From: an uncultured Pseudomonadales bacterium
Lineage (GTDB): Bacteria; Pseudomonadota; Gammaproteobacteria; Pseudomonadales; Azotimanducaceae
DNA length: 64,000 nt
NCBI GenBank assembly: GCA_951813515.1
Contig: OX638346.1
Coordinates: forward strand, 1,605,617 to 1,669,616
Direction of reading: 5' to 3'
Part shown: positions 26,859-34,910 of the stretch, one piece after another
How positions within the stretch are numbered: the first letter of the stretch is position 1
Layout of the letters: each line of letters begins with the position of its first letter
Made by a program: the position numbers and the translations under genes
The notes under the pieces: generated by a model
What the model saw: the letters and a program-made list of their open reading frames with translations, nothing else
What the model was told of the DNA's origin: nothing
Databases searched by the model: none

Positions 26859-27278
26859 ATGGATTTGAACGACAGCAAGACACTGCAAAACCTGAAGGAC
26901 GCATTCGCTGGCGAGTCGCAGGCGAACCGGCGCTACCTCTATTTCGCGCAGAAAGCCGACGTTGAGGGCGAGAATGACGTCGCCGCGGTCTTCCGTTCCA
27001 CCGCGGAAGGCGAAACGGGGCACGCGCACGGCCACCTCGAGTACATGGAGAGTGTGGGCGATCCGGCCACCGGCAAGCCGATCGGTACGACCAGCAACAA
27101 CCTTCTCGCCGCGATCGCTGGCGAAACCTACGAATACACCGACATGTATCCCGGCATGGCCGCGACCGCCCGGGACGAGGGTTTCGACGAAATCGCCGAC
27201 TGGTTCGAGACGTTGGCCAAGGCTGAACGCAGCCATGCCAACCGGTTCCAGAAAGCGCTGTCCGCGATGGAGGAGTAA
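26859..27278 (+). CDS. Rubrerythrin-type diiron protein without rubredoxin tail
   Basis: A 139-residue ferritin-like four-helix protein. Metal ligands are visible in FAGESQANRRYLYFA, EGETGHAHGH, AIAGETYEYTDMYP and KAERSHANRF, giving the ExxH pattern twice plus extra Glu. The usual C-terminal rubredoxin domain is absent, as in the erythrin/sulerythrin group. The reaction would be peroxide reduction. It heads a three-gene set with an Fe-S protein and a DUF3501 protein. A TATACT at 26817-26822 may be the -10 of its promoter. Confidence 0.92.
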   Translation: MDLNDSKTLQNLKDAFAGESQANRRYLYFAQKADVEGENDVAAVFRSTAEGETGHAHGHLEYMESVGDPATGKPIGTTSNNLLAAIAGETYEYTDMYPGMAATARDEGFDEIADWFETLAKAERSHANRFQKALSAMEE

Positions 27279-27345
27279 CGGATTCTCCGGGGCCCTGGTC
27301 TGAAGCAACAAGACCAGTGCGAATAACGGGATTCGGGACTAACTG

Positions 27346-28686
27346 ATGGCGGGCAGGGGACCAGTCAGGGAAGGCAGTCTCGAAGCGCCGAAACGCCAGC
27401 CGATAGACTGGCGCAATCCGGAATTCGTCGAGGAGGCGCCGCTCTACGCCGAGCTTGAGCGCGTATTCGACATCTGTCACGGATGTCGACGTTGCGTCAA
27501 CCTGTGCCAGGCGTTTCCGACGCTCTTCGACCTCGTAGACGAATCGGATACATTCGAGGTCGACGGAGTAGACCGCGCGGACTACGTGAAGGTCGTGGAC
27601 CACTGCTATCTCTGCGACCTTTGTGCCGAAACCAAGTGCCCGTATCTGCCGCCGCACGAATGGGCGGTGGACTTCCCGCACCTCATGTTGCGGGCGAAGG
27701 CGCACCGCTACGACAAGGGCGCCACCAAGTGGCGCGACCGCCTCATCACTTCCACCGAACCGCTCTTCAAGGCCGCCTCGACCCCGGGAGTTGCCGGCGT
27801 GGTCAACGCCGCGGCCAGCAGCCGGCCACTGCGAAAGCTCGGCCAGCGGGTGGCCGGGATTCATGCCGAAGCGCCGCTGCCGAGTTTCTCTTCCCGGAAA
27901 CTCTCGTCGCGTCTCGACGACGAGATCGCTGCGGATGTCATTACGGCATCGGACAGAACGCGCGGCAAGGTCGCCCTGTTCGTCACCTGTTACGGCGAGT
28001 TCAGCGAACCCGAGACAGTCGAGGATCTCGTTGCCGTGCTGAACCACAACGGCATCGCGGTGCGCGTCCTGAAGGATGCGGGCTGCTGCGGAATGCCCCG
28101 GTTCGAATTGGGCGATCTCGAGGGTGTGGCAAGCGCCAAGGATGCGAACATGCCGTCGTTTCTGCGAGCGGTGGAGGACGGTTATGACCTGATGTCCATC
28201 GTGCCGTCCTGCACGCTGATGTACCGCCAGGAAGTGCCGCTCATGTATCCGGACGACGACGATGTCGCCCGCGTTGCGGCGGCGTTCTTCGATCCGTTCG
28301 AATACCTGATGCTGCGCCACAGGGCGGGCCTCCTGTCGACGGACTTCCACCAGCCGCTGGGCAAGGTGGCCTACCACGCGGCGTGCCATCAGCGTGTGCA
28401 GAACGCGGGGGCGAAGACCCGTGACTTCCTGGCGCTGATCCCCGATACACAAGTCGAACTGATCGAGCGCTGCTCCGGCCACGACGGCACTTACGCGATC
28501 AAGGCCGAAACCTACGACGCAGCGATGAAGATCGCGCGTCCGGTTGTCGGCCGGGTCAGGAGCGCGGAAGCGGACGTGTACGGCTCCGATTGTCCGCTGG
28601 CAGGACGCATGATCGAGCATGGACTCGAGGGAGAGTCGGGAGCCGTCCACCCGGTGACGATGGCGCGCAGGGCCTACGGCATCTGA
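27346..28686 (+). CDS. Heterodisulfide-reductase-like Fe-S oxidoreductase
   Basis: A 446-residue cytoplasmic protein with two 4Fe-4S motifs near residues 45-100 (CHGCRRCVNLCQAFP and CYLCDLCAETKCPY). Cys-rich CCG-type domains follow (GCCGMPRFELGD, AACHQRVQN, ERCSGHDGTYAIK). This is the architecture of GlpC/HdrD-type electron-transfer subunits. It lies 67 bp after the rubrerythrin gene and its stop shares a base with the start of the DUF3501 gene, so all three form one unit. The natural inference is that it feeds electrons to the rubrerythrin, in place of a rubredoxin domain. Confidence 0.9.
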   Translation: MAGRGPVREGSLEAPKRQPIDWRNPEFVEEAPLYAELERVFDICHGCRRCVNLCQAFPTLFDLVDESDTFEVDGVDRADYVKVVDHCYLCDLCAETKCPYLPPHEWAVDFPHLMLRAKAHRYDKGATKWRDRLITSTEPLFKAASTPGVAGVVNAAASSRPLRKLGQRVAGIHAEAPLPSFSSRKLSSRLDDEIAADVITASDRTRGKVALFVTCYGEFSEPETVEDLVAVLNHNGIAVRVLKDAGCCGMPRFELGDLEGVASAKDANMPSFLRAVEDGYDLMSIVPSCTLMYRQEVPLMYPDDDDVARVAAAFFDPFEYLMLRHRAGLLSTDFHQPLGKVAYHAACHQRVQNAGAKTRDFLALIPDTQVELIERCSGHDGTYAIKAETYDAAMKIARPVVGRVRSAEADVYGSDCPLAGRMIEHGLEGESGAVHPVTMARRAYGI

Positions 28687-29267
28687 TGCGGAAGCTGGAC
28701 CGCGCCGGCCTTTGGAGCCTGGAACGCTACGCCCAGGAGCGCGAGCAGTTTCGCGTGCGCGTCATGGCGCACAAGAAGTTGCGCCGCGTGTCCCTGGGAC
28801 CGCACGCGACCCTGATTTTCGAAGACACCCTGACCATGCGCTACCAGGTGCAGGAGATGCTTCGCACCGAACGCATATTCGAGCCCGCCGAGATCGAGGC
28901 CGAGATCGAGGCGTACAACCCCCTGATACCCGATGGCCGGAACCTCAAGGCGACGCTGATGATCGAGTACGCGGATGTCGCCGAGCGTCGCGAGGCCCTG
29001 GGGCGCATGGTGGGCATCGAGCATCGCGTCTGGGTCCGAGCCCACGGGCATGCCCCCGTGTTCGCCATCGCCAACGAGGACATGGACCGAAGCGATGACG
29101 ACAAGACGGCGGCGGTGCATTTCCTGCGTTTCGAATTCGACGCGGCGATGATCAGGTCATTGAAGGAAGGGACGGCGCTTTTCATGGGTATCGATCACGA
29201 TGAGCTGCCCTGCCGGTTAGAGGTGGCGGCGGCGAGTCGGGAAACCCTGGTCAGAGACTTCGACTAG
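28686..29267 (+). CDS. DUF3501 family protein
   Basis: A 193-residue soluble protein starting MRKLDRAGLWSLERYAQER. LGPHATLIFEDTLTMRYQVQEMLRTERIF and EAYNPLIPDGRNLKATLMIEY are hallmarks of DUF3501, whose members accompany rubrerythrin and HdrD-like genes. Its ATG overlaps the upstream TGA, so translation is coupled. No catalytic motif is apparent. A scaffold or assembly role in a peroxide-reducing complex is plausible but not shown. Confidence 0.88.
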   Translation: MRKLDRAGLWSLERYAQEREQFRVRVMAHKKLRRVSLGPHATLIFEDTLTMRYQVQEMLRTERIFEPAEIEAEIEAYNPLIPDGRNLKATLMIEYADVAERREALGRMVGIEHRVWVRAHGHAPVFAIANEDMDRSDDDKTAAVHFLRFEFDAAMIRSLKEGTALFMGIDHDELPCRLEVAAASRETLVRDFD

Positions 29268-29276
29268 CGCCGGGTT

Positions 29277-30437
29277 GTGGAAACTGATGTCCCGAACGTC
29301 CGGGCCTACATCGAAGGCTGGGACGCCATCTCCGAGCACCGGACCGGAACGTCGGGTGATCTGGCGACGGCGGAATGGCTGGCGGACACGATTCGTGCCG
29401 CGGGAGCAGAACCGACTCTCGATGTCTTTCCGTTCCGCCGCCGAGCGCTTCGCGAGTGCGCGGTACAGGCCGACGGTCGCCGGGCCGAAGGTGTGCCACT
29501 GTTCGACGGCGGGCTGACGGACGAAGCCGGTTTCACCTGCCCTCTGACACGGCTTGAAGGGACAGGCGGCGGGATTGCGGTAACGACGTTCGGCCCCGGA
29601 GGATCTTCCGAGGCGCTGTCGGCTGCGCGGCGCCGCGCGTATCGCGCCATAGTCGCGGGGTCACGCGCTCCCGATGTCGTCCCCGGACTCGCGCTGGCGA
29701 ACGCCCCACAGTACGGAAAGCCGTACGGACCGCCAGTGCTGCAGGTCGCGACGCAAGACGGCGAATGGCTGGATGCCGCGGCCGAGGCCGGATCGTCCGC
29801 GCGTTTCGTCGCCCACGCGACGATCGAGGACACCGAAGCCTGCAACGTACAGACCCGAATTCCCGGCCGGGATGCCAATGCGCCCCCGCTCGTCATCATG
29901 ACCCCGCGCAGTTCCTGGTGGACATCCACCGCCGAGCGCGGAGGCGGAATCGCCGCCTGGCTCGCATGCATCCGGCAATTCGCGAAAGAACCGGGCCGCT
30001 CGGACGTGCTCTTCACCGCGAACACGGGACACGAACTCGGTCACGTCGGCCTGGCGCACTACATGGCGGGGCATCCGAAGCAAGCGCGCGCCTGGATTCA
30101 CCTCGGCGCCAATTTCGCGGCCGCCGACTGCCGCCTCGCGGGAGCGACGCTGGCAAGTGGCGTTCGTTACCAGGCTTCCCCGGACCTCTTCGACATGGGC
30201 CTCGAAACGTTGGCGGCGTTCGGCATCGCGCCCGCGGAAATCACGCCGGTCGATGTCCGTCCGGGCGGCGAAGCGCAGAATGTCTTTGACGCCGGCGGGA
30301 GCTATATCTCGCTCCTGGGCAAGAATCCCTGGTTCCACCACCCGGACGACCGCTGGCCGAAAACCATAGATCTCGAGAAGATCGAGACGATCTGTCGCGC
30401 GGTGCTGCGTATCGCGCGCGACCTCGCCGATGCTTGA
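29277..30437 (+). CDS. M28-like peptidase-fold protein
   Basis: A 386-residue protein whose fold cues match M28 aminopeptidases: GTSGDLATAEWLADTIRAAG near the N-terminus, TANTGHELGHVGLAHYM in the middle, and a late His in NPWFHHPDDRWPKTID. The usual first ligand motif HxD is missing; the equivalent stretch reads PRSSWWTSTAERGGGIA. So zinc binding is incomplete and peptidase activity is doubtful. No signal peptide is visible. The GTG start has a weak ribosome binding site nine bases after the DUF3501 stop, so it may be read with that operon. Its stop overlaps the next gene by eight bases. Confidence 0.72.
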   Translation: METDVPNVRAYIEGWDAISEHRTGTSGDLATAEWLADTIRAAGAEPTLDVFPFRRRALRECAVQADGRRAEGVPLFDGGLTDEAGFTCPLTRLEGTGGGIAVTTFGPGGSSEALSAARRRAYRAIVAGSRAPDVVPGLALANAPQYGKPYGPPVLQVATQDGEWLDAAAEAGSSARFVAHATIEDTEACNVQTRIPGRDANAPPLVIMTPRSSWWTSTAERGGGIAAWLACIRQFAKEPGRSDVLFTANTGHELGHVGLAHYMAGHPKQARAWIHLGANFAAADCRLAGATLASGVRYQASPDLFDMGLETLAAFGIAPAEITPVDVRPGGEAQNVFDAGGSYISLLGKNPWFHHPDDRWPKTIDLEKIETICRAVLRIARDLADA

Positions 30438-31098
30438 CGTCGTCTTCGATGACGGCAGGCTGCTCGTCATCGCCAAGCCGAGCGGTGTTTCCGTGCTGGA
30501 TGATCGCACCGGCGCCCCCTGTCTGCTGCCGGCGCTCAAGGCCGCATATGCACGGCCACGCCTCGTGCACCGGCTGGACAAGGGCACCAGCGGCGTATTG
30601 CTCGTCGCCCTGGATCGCAAGACGCAGCGAGACCTCAGCCGCGCCTTCAATGCGCGCGCGATACGCAAGCACTATGTCGCCGTCGTTTGCGGCCACCTGC
30701 CGTCCGGACGCACCCTCACCATAGACCTGCCCCTCAAACAGGGCCGCAAGAGCCGCTATCGCGTCGCGGGCCTGCGCGAGGAAATACGGCCGACGCGGGA
30801 AGGATGGACGATCGACGCTGAGGGTGGCCACGCGAGCAGGACCCGCGTTCGCGCGATCGCCAGGGGAGAAAGGCGGACCGCGGTGGCCGTGCAGCCGATC
30901 ACCGGCCGCTCGCACCAGATTCGCGTCCACCTCTCCTGGATAGGTCACGCGGTGGCGGGGGATCACCTCTACGGGTCGCCGGCATCGAGCGAACAGGCCC
31001 ATGAACGCCTCGCGCTGCACGCGCACCGCGTGTCCGTGCCCGGCTACGGAACGTTTTCGGTGCGGGTGCCGGAAGATGTGCTCGGGGCGTTGCGTTGA
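30430..31098 (+). CDS. RluA-family pseudouridine synthase
   Basis: A 222-residue enzyme that isomerises uridine to pseudouridine in RNA. The catalytic Asp is in LVHRLDKGTSGVLL, and the second motif lies around RTAVAVQPITGRSHQIRVHL followed by HAVAGDHLYG. There is no S4 domain, so it is of the short RluA/TruC type. The target RNA cannot be decided. It overlaps the M28-like gene by eight bases. Confidence 0.92.
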   Translation: MLDVVFDDGRLLVIAKPSGVSVLDDRTGAPCLLPALKAAYARPRLVHRLDKGTSGVLLVALDRKTQRDLSRAFNARAIRKHYVAVVCGHLPSGRTLTIDLPLKQGRKSRYRVAGLREEIRPTREGWTIDAEGGHASRTRVRAIARGERRTAVAVQPITGRSHQIRVHLSWIGHAVAGDHLYGSPASSEQAHERLALHAHRVSVPGYGTFSVRVPEDVLGALR

Positions 31099-31154
31099 AA
31101 CGGGTGGTAGGGATGCCCGGTCACGTGACTCGGGAGAGTCGGCGTTTGTCCAAT

Positions 31155-31610
31155 CTAGGCGGCGCGGCTCCAACCATTGTCGGTGTCCTCGAACTGCACA
31201 TCACCGAAATCGGAACTATCAAGTTCCGCCAACTGCTCCAGCAGTTCTCTGACTCTAATCCCCGTACGCTGTTCAGCCGCGTGGCTCTCGTAGAGCAGAC
31301 GAAGAAGCCGATCTGCCGGGCCGTCCATCCGGTTCTTGCCTTTCTCCCAGCGCGCGACAGCCTGATCGCTCTTGTCGAGCAGGTTGCCAAGCGTCTTCTG
31401 CGAAAGGTCTAATTCGTGCCGGAGGAAACGAATCTCCGAGCCTGAAAGCACTTTCTTTTCTTGAATCAAACACATTCCGATGGCGACATGCAGCCCATCG
31501 ACATCGTGAATCCTGATCGTCTCGCCGTGCTTCGTCGTTTCGACCTCGAAACCGTTACGAAGGTACACGTTGTCAAGTCCGCATTGTCGATAGTGGTAGG
31601 GTCTACTCAT
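31155..31610 (-). CDS. HTH antitoxin (MqsA-like) of a toxin-antitoxin pair
   Basis: A 151-residue protein with an N-terminal 45-residue domain and a C-terminal Xre-type helix-turn-helix: FLRHELDLSQKTLGNLLDKSDQAVARWEKGK. This arrangement resembles MqsA-type antitoxins, but the N-terminal zinc site is poor (one Cys, YRQCGLDN). It lies 33 bp downstream of a DUF4258 gene, toxin first. The protein would neutralise the toxin and repress the pair by binding the palindrome upstream of it. GC is lower than in the flanking genes. Confidence 0.8.
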   Translation of the reverse strand: MSRPYHYRQCGLDNVYLRNGFEVETTKHGETIRIHDVDGLHVAIGMCLIQEKKVLSGSEIRFLRHELDLSQKTLGNLLDKSDQAVARWEKGKNRMDGPADRLLRLLYESHAAEQRTGIRVRELLEQLAELDSSDFGDVQFEDTDNGWSRAA

Positions 31611-31643
31611 GTTTGGCGATTCCGCTCCTGCTCCCGGACGTTT

Positions 31644-31958
31644 TCACATTACCGTTACTACGTAGAGTTCGTCGTCGTCGAGCGCAACAACCAACTTCAC
31701 GGGCGTCCCCGCGCTTCGCCTAGCCAAAACCAGTTTCCAGCTTCCGTCCTTGTCCGGCTCTGGATTGCCTTCGATGTTTCCTAGCCGCAATGTGGTCAAT
31801 GCTTGACGCATTGTGATCTCTCTTTCCTCCATTCTTTCAAGCGCGTGTTTTGTCCAGTGGATGTTGAATGTCTCTTTCGCCAGCTCCGACACTCGGTTTC
31901 CGACTTCGCGACGACCGAGAAATGGAAACGGGGTTAACTTCTTCACCCTCTTCGACAT
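31644..31958 (-). CDS. DUF4258 putative toxin
   Basis: A 104-residue protein starting MSKRVKKLTPFPFLGRREVG. HWTKHALERMEEREITMRQALTTLRLG and the beta strands WKLVLARR, VKLVVALDDDELYVVTVM give the DUF4258/BrnT-RelE-like fold: a helix with HAxxRMxxR followed by an antiparallel sheet. Such proteins are RNA-cleaving toxins paired with HTH antitoxins. The open frame extends far upstream, but only this part is coding-like; the rest would run through the tRNA gene. The start sits five bases from a palindromic operator. Confidence 0.78.
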   Translation of the reverse strand: MSKRVKKLTPFPFLGRREVGNRVSELAKETFNIHWTKHALERMEEREITMRQALTTLRLGNIEGNPEPDKDGSWKLVLARRSAGTPVKLVVALDDDELYVVTVM

Positions 31959-31962
31959 CGAC

Positions 31963-31977
31963 CTATCATTATGATAG
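31963..31977 (-). promoter_or_regulatory. Palindromic operator of the DUF4258/HTH pair
   Basis: CTATCATTATGATAG is a perfect 7-bp inverted repeat around one base. It ends four bases before the toxin ATG and contains CATAAT on the coding strand, a plausible -10 element. Binding of the antitoxin here would block transcription and the ribosome site together. Confidence 0.65.
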
Positions 31978-32014
31978 ACGCGGAGATGTGTCAAGGAGTT
32001 CCGCGATCCCTGTG

Positions 32015-32043
32015 TTGACCGTATCCGGTCCAAGGGATTTAAT
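32015..32043 (+). promoter_or_regulatory. Sigma-70 promoter of tRNA-Phe
   Basis: TTGACC (32015-32020) and TTTAAT (32038-32043) are separated by exactly 17 bp. The bases after the -10 are GC-rich (ACGCGCGCC), the discriminator typical of stringently controlled stable-RNA promoters. The tRNA begins 49 bp further on. Confidence 0.7.
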
Positions 32044-32092
32044 ACGCGCGCCTTCGACCGCGTGGCCGCGCCTGCGGCTGCATGTCTCACCC

Positions 32093-32168
32093 GGCCAGGT
32101 AGCTCAGTCGGTAGAGCAGTGGACTGAAAATCCGCGTGTCGGTGGTTCGATTCCACCCCTGGCCACCA
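32093..32168 (+). tRNA. tRNA-Phe (anticodon GAA)
   Basis: A 76-nt tRNA with encoded CCA. The acceptor stem pairs GGCCAGG with CCTGGCC; the D-arm is TAGCTCAGTCGGTAGAGCA. The anticodon loop CTGAAAA gives GAA at 32126-32128, and the T-arm is GGTGGTTCGATTCCACC. All four stems close. The DUF4258 pair lies on its 5' side, not at the 3' end where integrases usually act. Confidence 0.97.
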
Positions 32169-32223
32169 ACGAAGGCTGACATGGTTCAGCCACGCGCGAG
32201 AATCTTGCCATCGGGGGACAGGC

Positions 32224-33405
32224 ATGACCGGATCACTGTCGGGAGTACGCGTCATCGACATGACGGCGGTGTATTCCGGGCCGATGGCGGCATCGATTCT
32301 CGGCGACCAGGGCGCGGATGTGGTCAAGGTCGAACCCCCGCGCGGCGACATGCAGCGCGGCCCCATGCGGATTTCGCGAAACGGACTGGATGCGCAGTTC
32401 GCGACGCTGAACCGCAACAAGCGGTCCATCGTCATCGACCTCTCGAAGGAAGCGGGCAAGTCGGTGCTGCATCGCTTCGTCGCTTCGGCGGACATCCTGA
32501 TGGAGAACTACCGGCCGGGCGTGATGGAGCGCCTCGGTCTGGCTTACGAGTCGCTTTCCGAGTTGAATCCGCGACTGATCTACGCCTCCATCAACGGTGT
32601 GGGTTCGACGGGGCCCTATGCCGGGCGGCGAGTCTACGATGCGGTGATCCAGGCCATTTCCGGCATTGCATCGCTTCAGGCGGACCCGACCACGGGTGAG
32701 CCGTCGCTGGTGAACACGCTCATTTGCGACAAGGTCACGGCGATGACTGCGGCCCAGGCGATCTGTTCCGCCCTGTACGCCAGGGAACAGACCGGCGCCG
32801 GCCAACGAGTCGACGTATCGATGCTGGACTCGGCGCTCTTTTTTCTCTGGCCCGACGCCATGGCCCAATCGCAATTCGTCGGGGACGATGTCGATTTGCT
32901 GCCGCTGCGACGGCGCCCCAGCAAGGTGAAGAAGACTGCGGATGGCTACATCGCCACGATGCCCGTGCAGACGCGGGAGTGGGAGGGCGTGTTTCGCGCG
33001 CTTGAGTTGACGGAAGTGCTGTCGGAGGAAGAGCAAGCGGTGCGGACCGGCGTAGGCCCCATGCCGCACGTGATGCAGCAGATCGACGAGGCCTATGGGC
33101 GCTTCACAACGGATGAGTTGTGTGACCGGCTGGAACGACACCAGGTCCCGTTCGCGAAGATCAACCGGCGGGAAGAGGTCGTCGACGATCCGCAGGTGAA
33201 GGCGATGCAGGCGGTAATGGAATTCGAGCATCCGGTGGGCGGCGAGATGCGGCAGGCCAGACCGCCGGGGCGATTCAGCGATACGCCCGCTGGCCTGTTC
33301 CGCCACACGCCGGGGCTGGGCGAACACACGGACGAACTGCTTGATGAAGTCGGCTTCTCGCCGGATGAAATCGCGCGGCTGCGAGACTTGAGCATTGTCT
33401 TCTAG
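32224..33405 (+). CDS. CaiB/BaiF family CoA-transferase
   Basis: A 393-residue family III CoA-transferase, which moves CoA between carboxylic acids. Typical motifs are GVRVIDMTAVYSGPMAA, DQGADVVKVEPPRGD, LNRNKRSIVIDL and ADILMENYRPGVMERLG. The segment YDAVIQAISGIASLQAD contains the Asp expected to form the acyl anhydride. The ATG follows GGGGGACAGG. It overlaps an APC permease gene by 11 bases, hinting at uptake and activation of one carboxylate substrate, whose identity is unknown. Confidence 0.93.
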   Translation: MTGSLSGVRVIDMTAVYSGPMAASILGDQGADVVKVEPPRGDMQRGPMRISRNGLDAQFATLNRNKRSIVIDLSKEAGKSVLHRFVASADILMENYRPGVMERLGLAYESLSELNPRLIYASINGVGSTGPYAGRRVYDAVIQAISGIASLQADPTTGEPSLVNTLICDKVTAMTAAQAICSALYAREQTGAGQRVDVSMLDSALFFLWPDAMAQSQFVGDDVDLLPLRRRPSKVKKTADGYIATMPVQTREWEGVFRALELTEVLSEEEQAVRTGVGPMPHVMQQIDEAYGRFTTDELCDRLERHQVPFAKINRREEVVDDPQVKAMQAVMEFEHPVGGEMRQARPPGRFSDTPAGLFRHTPGLGEHTDELLDEVGFSPDEIARLRDLSIVF

Positions 33406-34867
33406 CCCGACACAAGGTCGTTTCAAACGGGTCCTGCGCGCGCGGGAGGTGCTGACGCTCTCGTTCGGCGCGATGATCGGCTGGAGCTGGGTGCTGCTGA
33501 CCGGTCACTGGGTCGAGAACGCCGGATCGCTCGGGACGTTGATCGCGTTCGCCGCCGGTGGGGTCGCGATCGCCTTCATCGGGCTCACGTATTCCGAACT
33601 CGTGGCCGCGATGCCCAAAGCGGGCGGCGAGCATGTGTACACGCACGCGGCCTTGGGTCCCGGATGGTCGTTTGTCTGCACGTGGGCGCTCCTGATGGCG
33701 TATGCGGTCGTGTGCCTGTTCGAGTCCGTGGCCTTGCCGACGGCGGTGGAATACCTGTTTCCGGAGATACGCATCACGACCTTGTGGCACGTACTGGATG
33801 CGCCGGTTCACCTGGGCTTCGTGGCGATAGGCGTGGGCGCGACGGTGGTCATGACTTGGATCAATGTCATCGGCATCCGCACCGCGGCCTTCGTGCAGAC
33901 CGCCATCACGGGCGCCATTCTGCTGGCCGGAGTCATCCTCCTGACAGGGGCGGTCGGCAACGGCGATTGGTCCAACGCTCAACCTCTCGTTGAAATTCCC
34001 GCAACGGGGATCCTCACGGTGCTCATCATGGTGCCGGCGCTCATGGTCGGCTTCGATGTCCTGCCGCAGTCCGCGGAGGAAATCGACCTGCCGGCGAACC
34101 GGATCGGGTGGCTGCTTATCGTCTCCCTGGTCATGGCCGTCGCCTGGTATGGCGCCATTTCCTTCGGCGTCGCCCTCGCGCTGGACGCCGATGCGCGAAC
34201 CGCCTCGACCGTCGCAACCGCGGACGCGGCAACGGCGCTCTGGGGCGGATCGTGGGCCGGGGCCGCGCTGATCGCCGGCGGCGTCGGTGGCATCCTCACG
34301 AGCTGGAATGCGTTCATCATCTGCGGCAGCCGCCTAATGTTCGCGTTGGCGGAGTCCGGCGTCCTGCCCCGAGCGTTCTCGCGTCTGCATCCCAAGTACC
34401 GCACGCCGTGGATCGCGGTGATCGTGCTGGGGGTGTTGTCGTGCATCTCGCCACTGTTCGGCCGGGTCATCCTGGTGTGGCTTATCAATGCAGGTTCGCT
34501 CGCGGTCGTCGTCGCCTACCTGTTCGTGCCGATCGCGTTTCTCGTCTTGCGGAAGAAGGACCCGGACCTGCCGCGACCGTTTCGCGTGCGCTACCCGCGC
34601 ACCGTCGGCGGCATCGCCATAGCGCTTGGCGTTGCATTCCTGTCGTTGTACATGCCGTTCAGTCCGTCGTCCCTGGCGTGGCCTTACGAATGGGCGATGG
34701 TGATCGGCTGGGCGGGGATCGGTCTCGTCGTGTGGATTGTCGCCCGCGTCGGAAACAGCCCCGTCAGCGACGAAGAGAAGAGGCAAATACTCGATTACCA
34801 TCGCACCGAAGGGCGGGCTCCACTGAAGCACACGCGGAGGACTTCTCTGAGGCGCACCTCCCGCTGA
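33395..34867 (+). CDS. APC family amino acid permease
   Basis: A 490-residue inner-membrane transporter with about twelve hydrophobic segments. The first carries LTLSFGAMIGWSWVLLTGHWV and the next PKAGGEHVYTHAALGPGW, matching the conserved APC first spans. The TTG start overlaps the end of the CoA-transferase gene; the protein reads coding-like from there and no ATG is near. The C-terminal 30 residues are basic and hydrophilic. Substrate unknown; amino acids or amines are usual for the family. Confidence 0.88.
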   Translation: MSSSPTQGRFKRVLRAREVLTLSFGAMIGWSWVLLTGHWVENAGSLGTLIAFAAGGVAIAFIGLTYSELVAAMPKAGGEHVYTHAALGPGWSFVCTWALLMAYAVVCLFESVALPTAVEYLFPEIRITTLWHVLDAPVHLGFVAIGVGATVVMTWINVIGIRTAAFVQTAITGAILLAGVILLTGAVGNGDWSNAQPLVEIPATGILTVLIMVPALMVGFDVLPQSAEEIDLPANRIGWLLIVSLVMAVAWYGAISFGVALALDADARTASTVATADAATALWGGSWAGAALIAGGVGGILTSWNAFIICGSRLMFALAESGVLPRAFSRLHPKYRTPWIAVIVLGVLSCISPLFGRVILVWLINAGSLAVVVAYLFVPIAFLVLRKKDPDLPRPFRVRYPRTVGGIAIALGVAFLSLYMPFSPSSLAWPYEWAMVIGWAGIGLVVWIVARVGNSPVSDEEKRQILDYHRTEGRAPLKHTRRTSLRRTSR

Positions 34868-34910
34868 AGATCCTGGGGAGAAGCAGGCGTTCCTTCTCCA
34901 TTTCCGCTCG

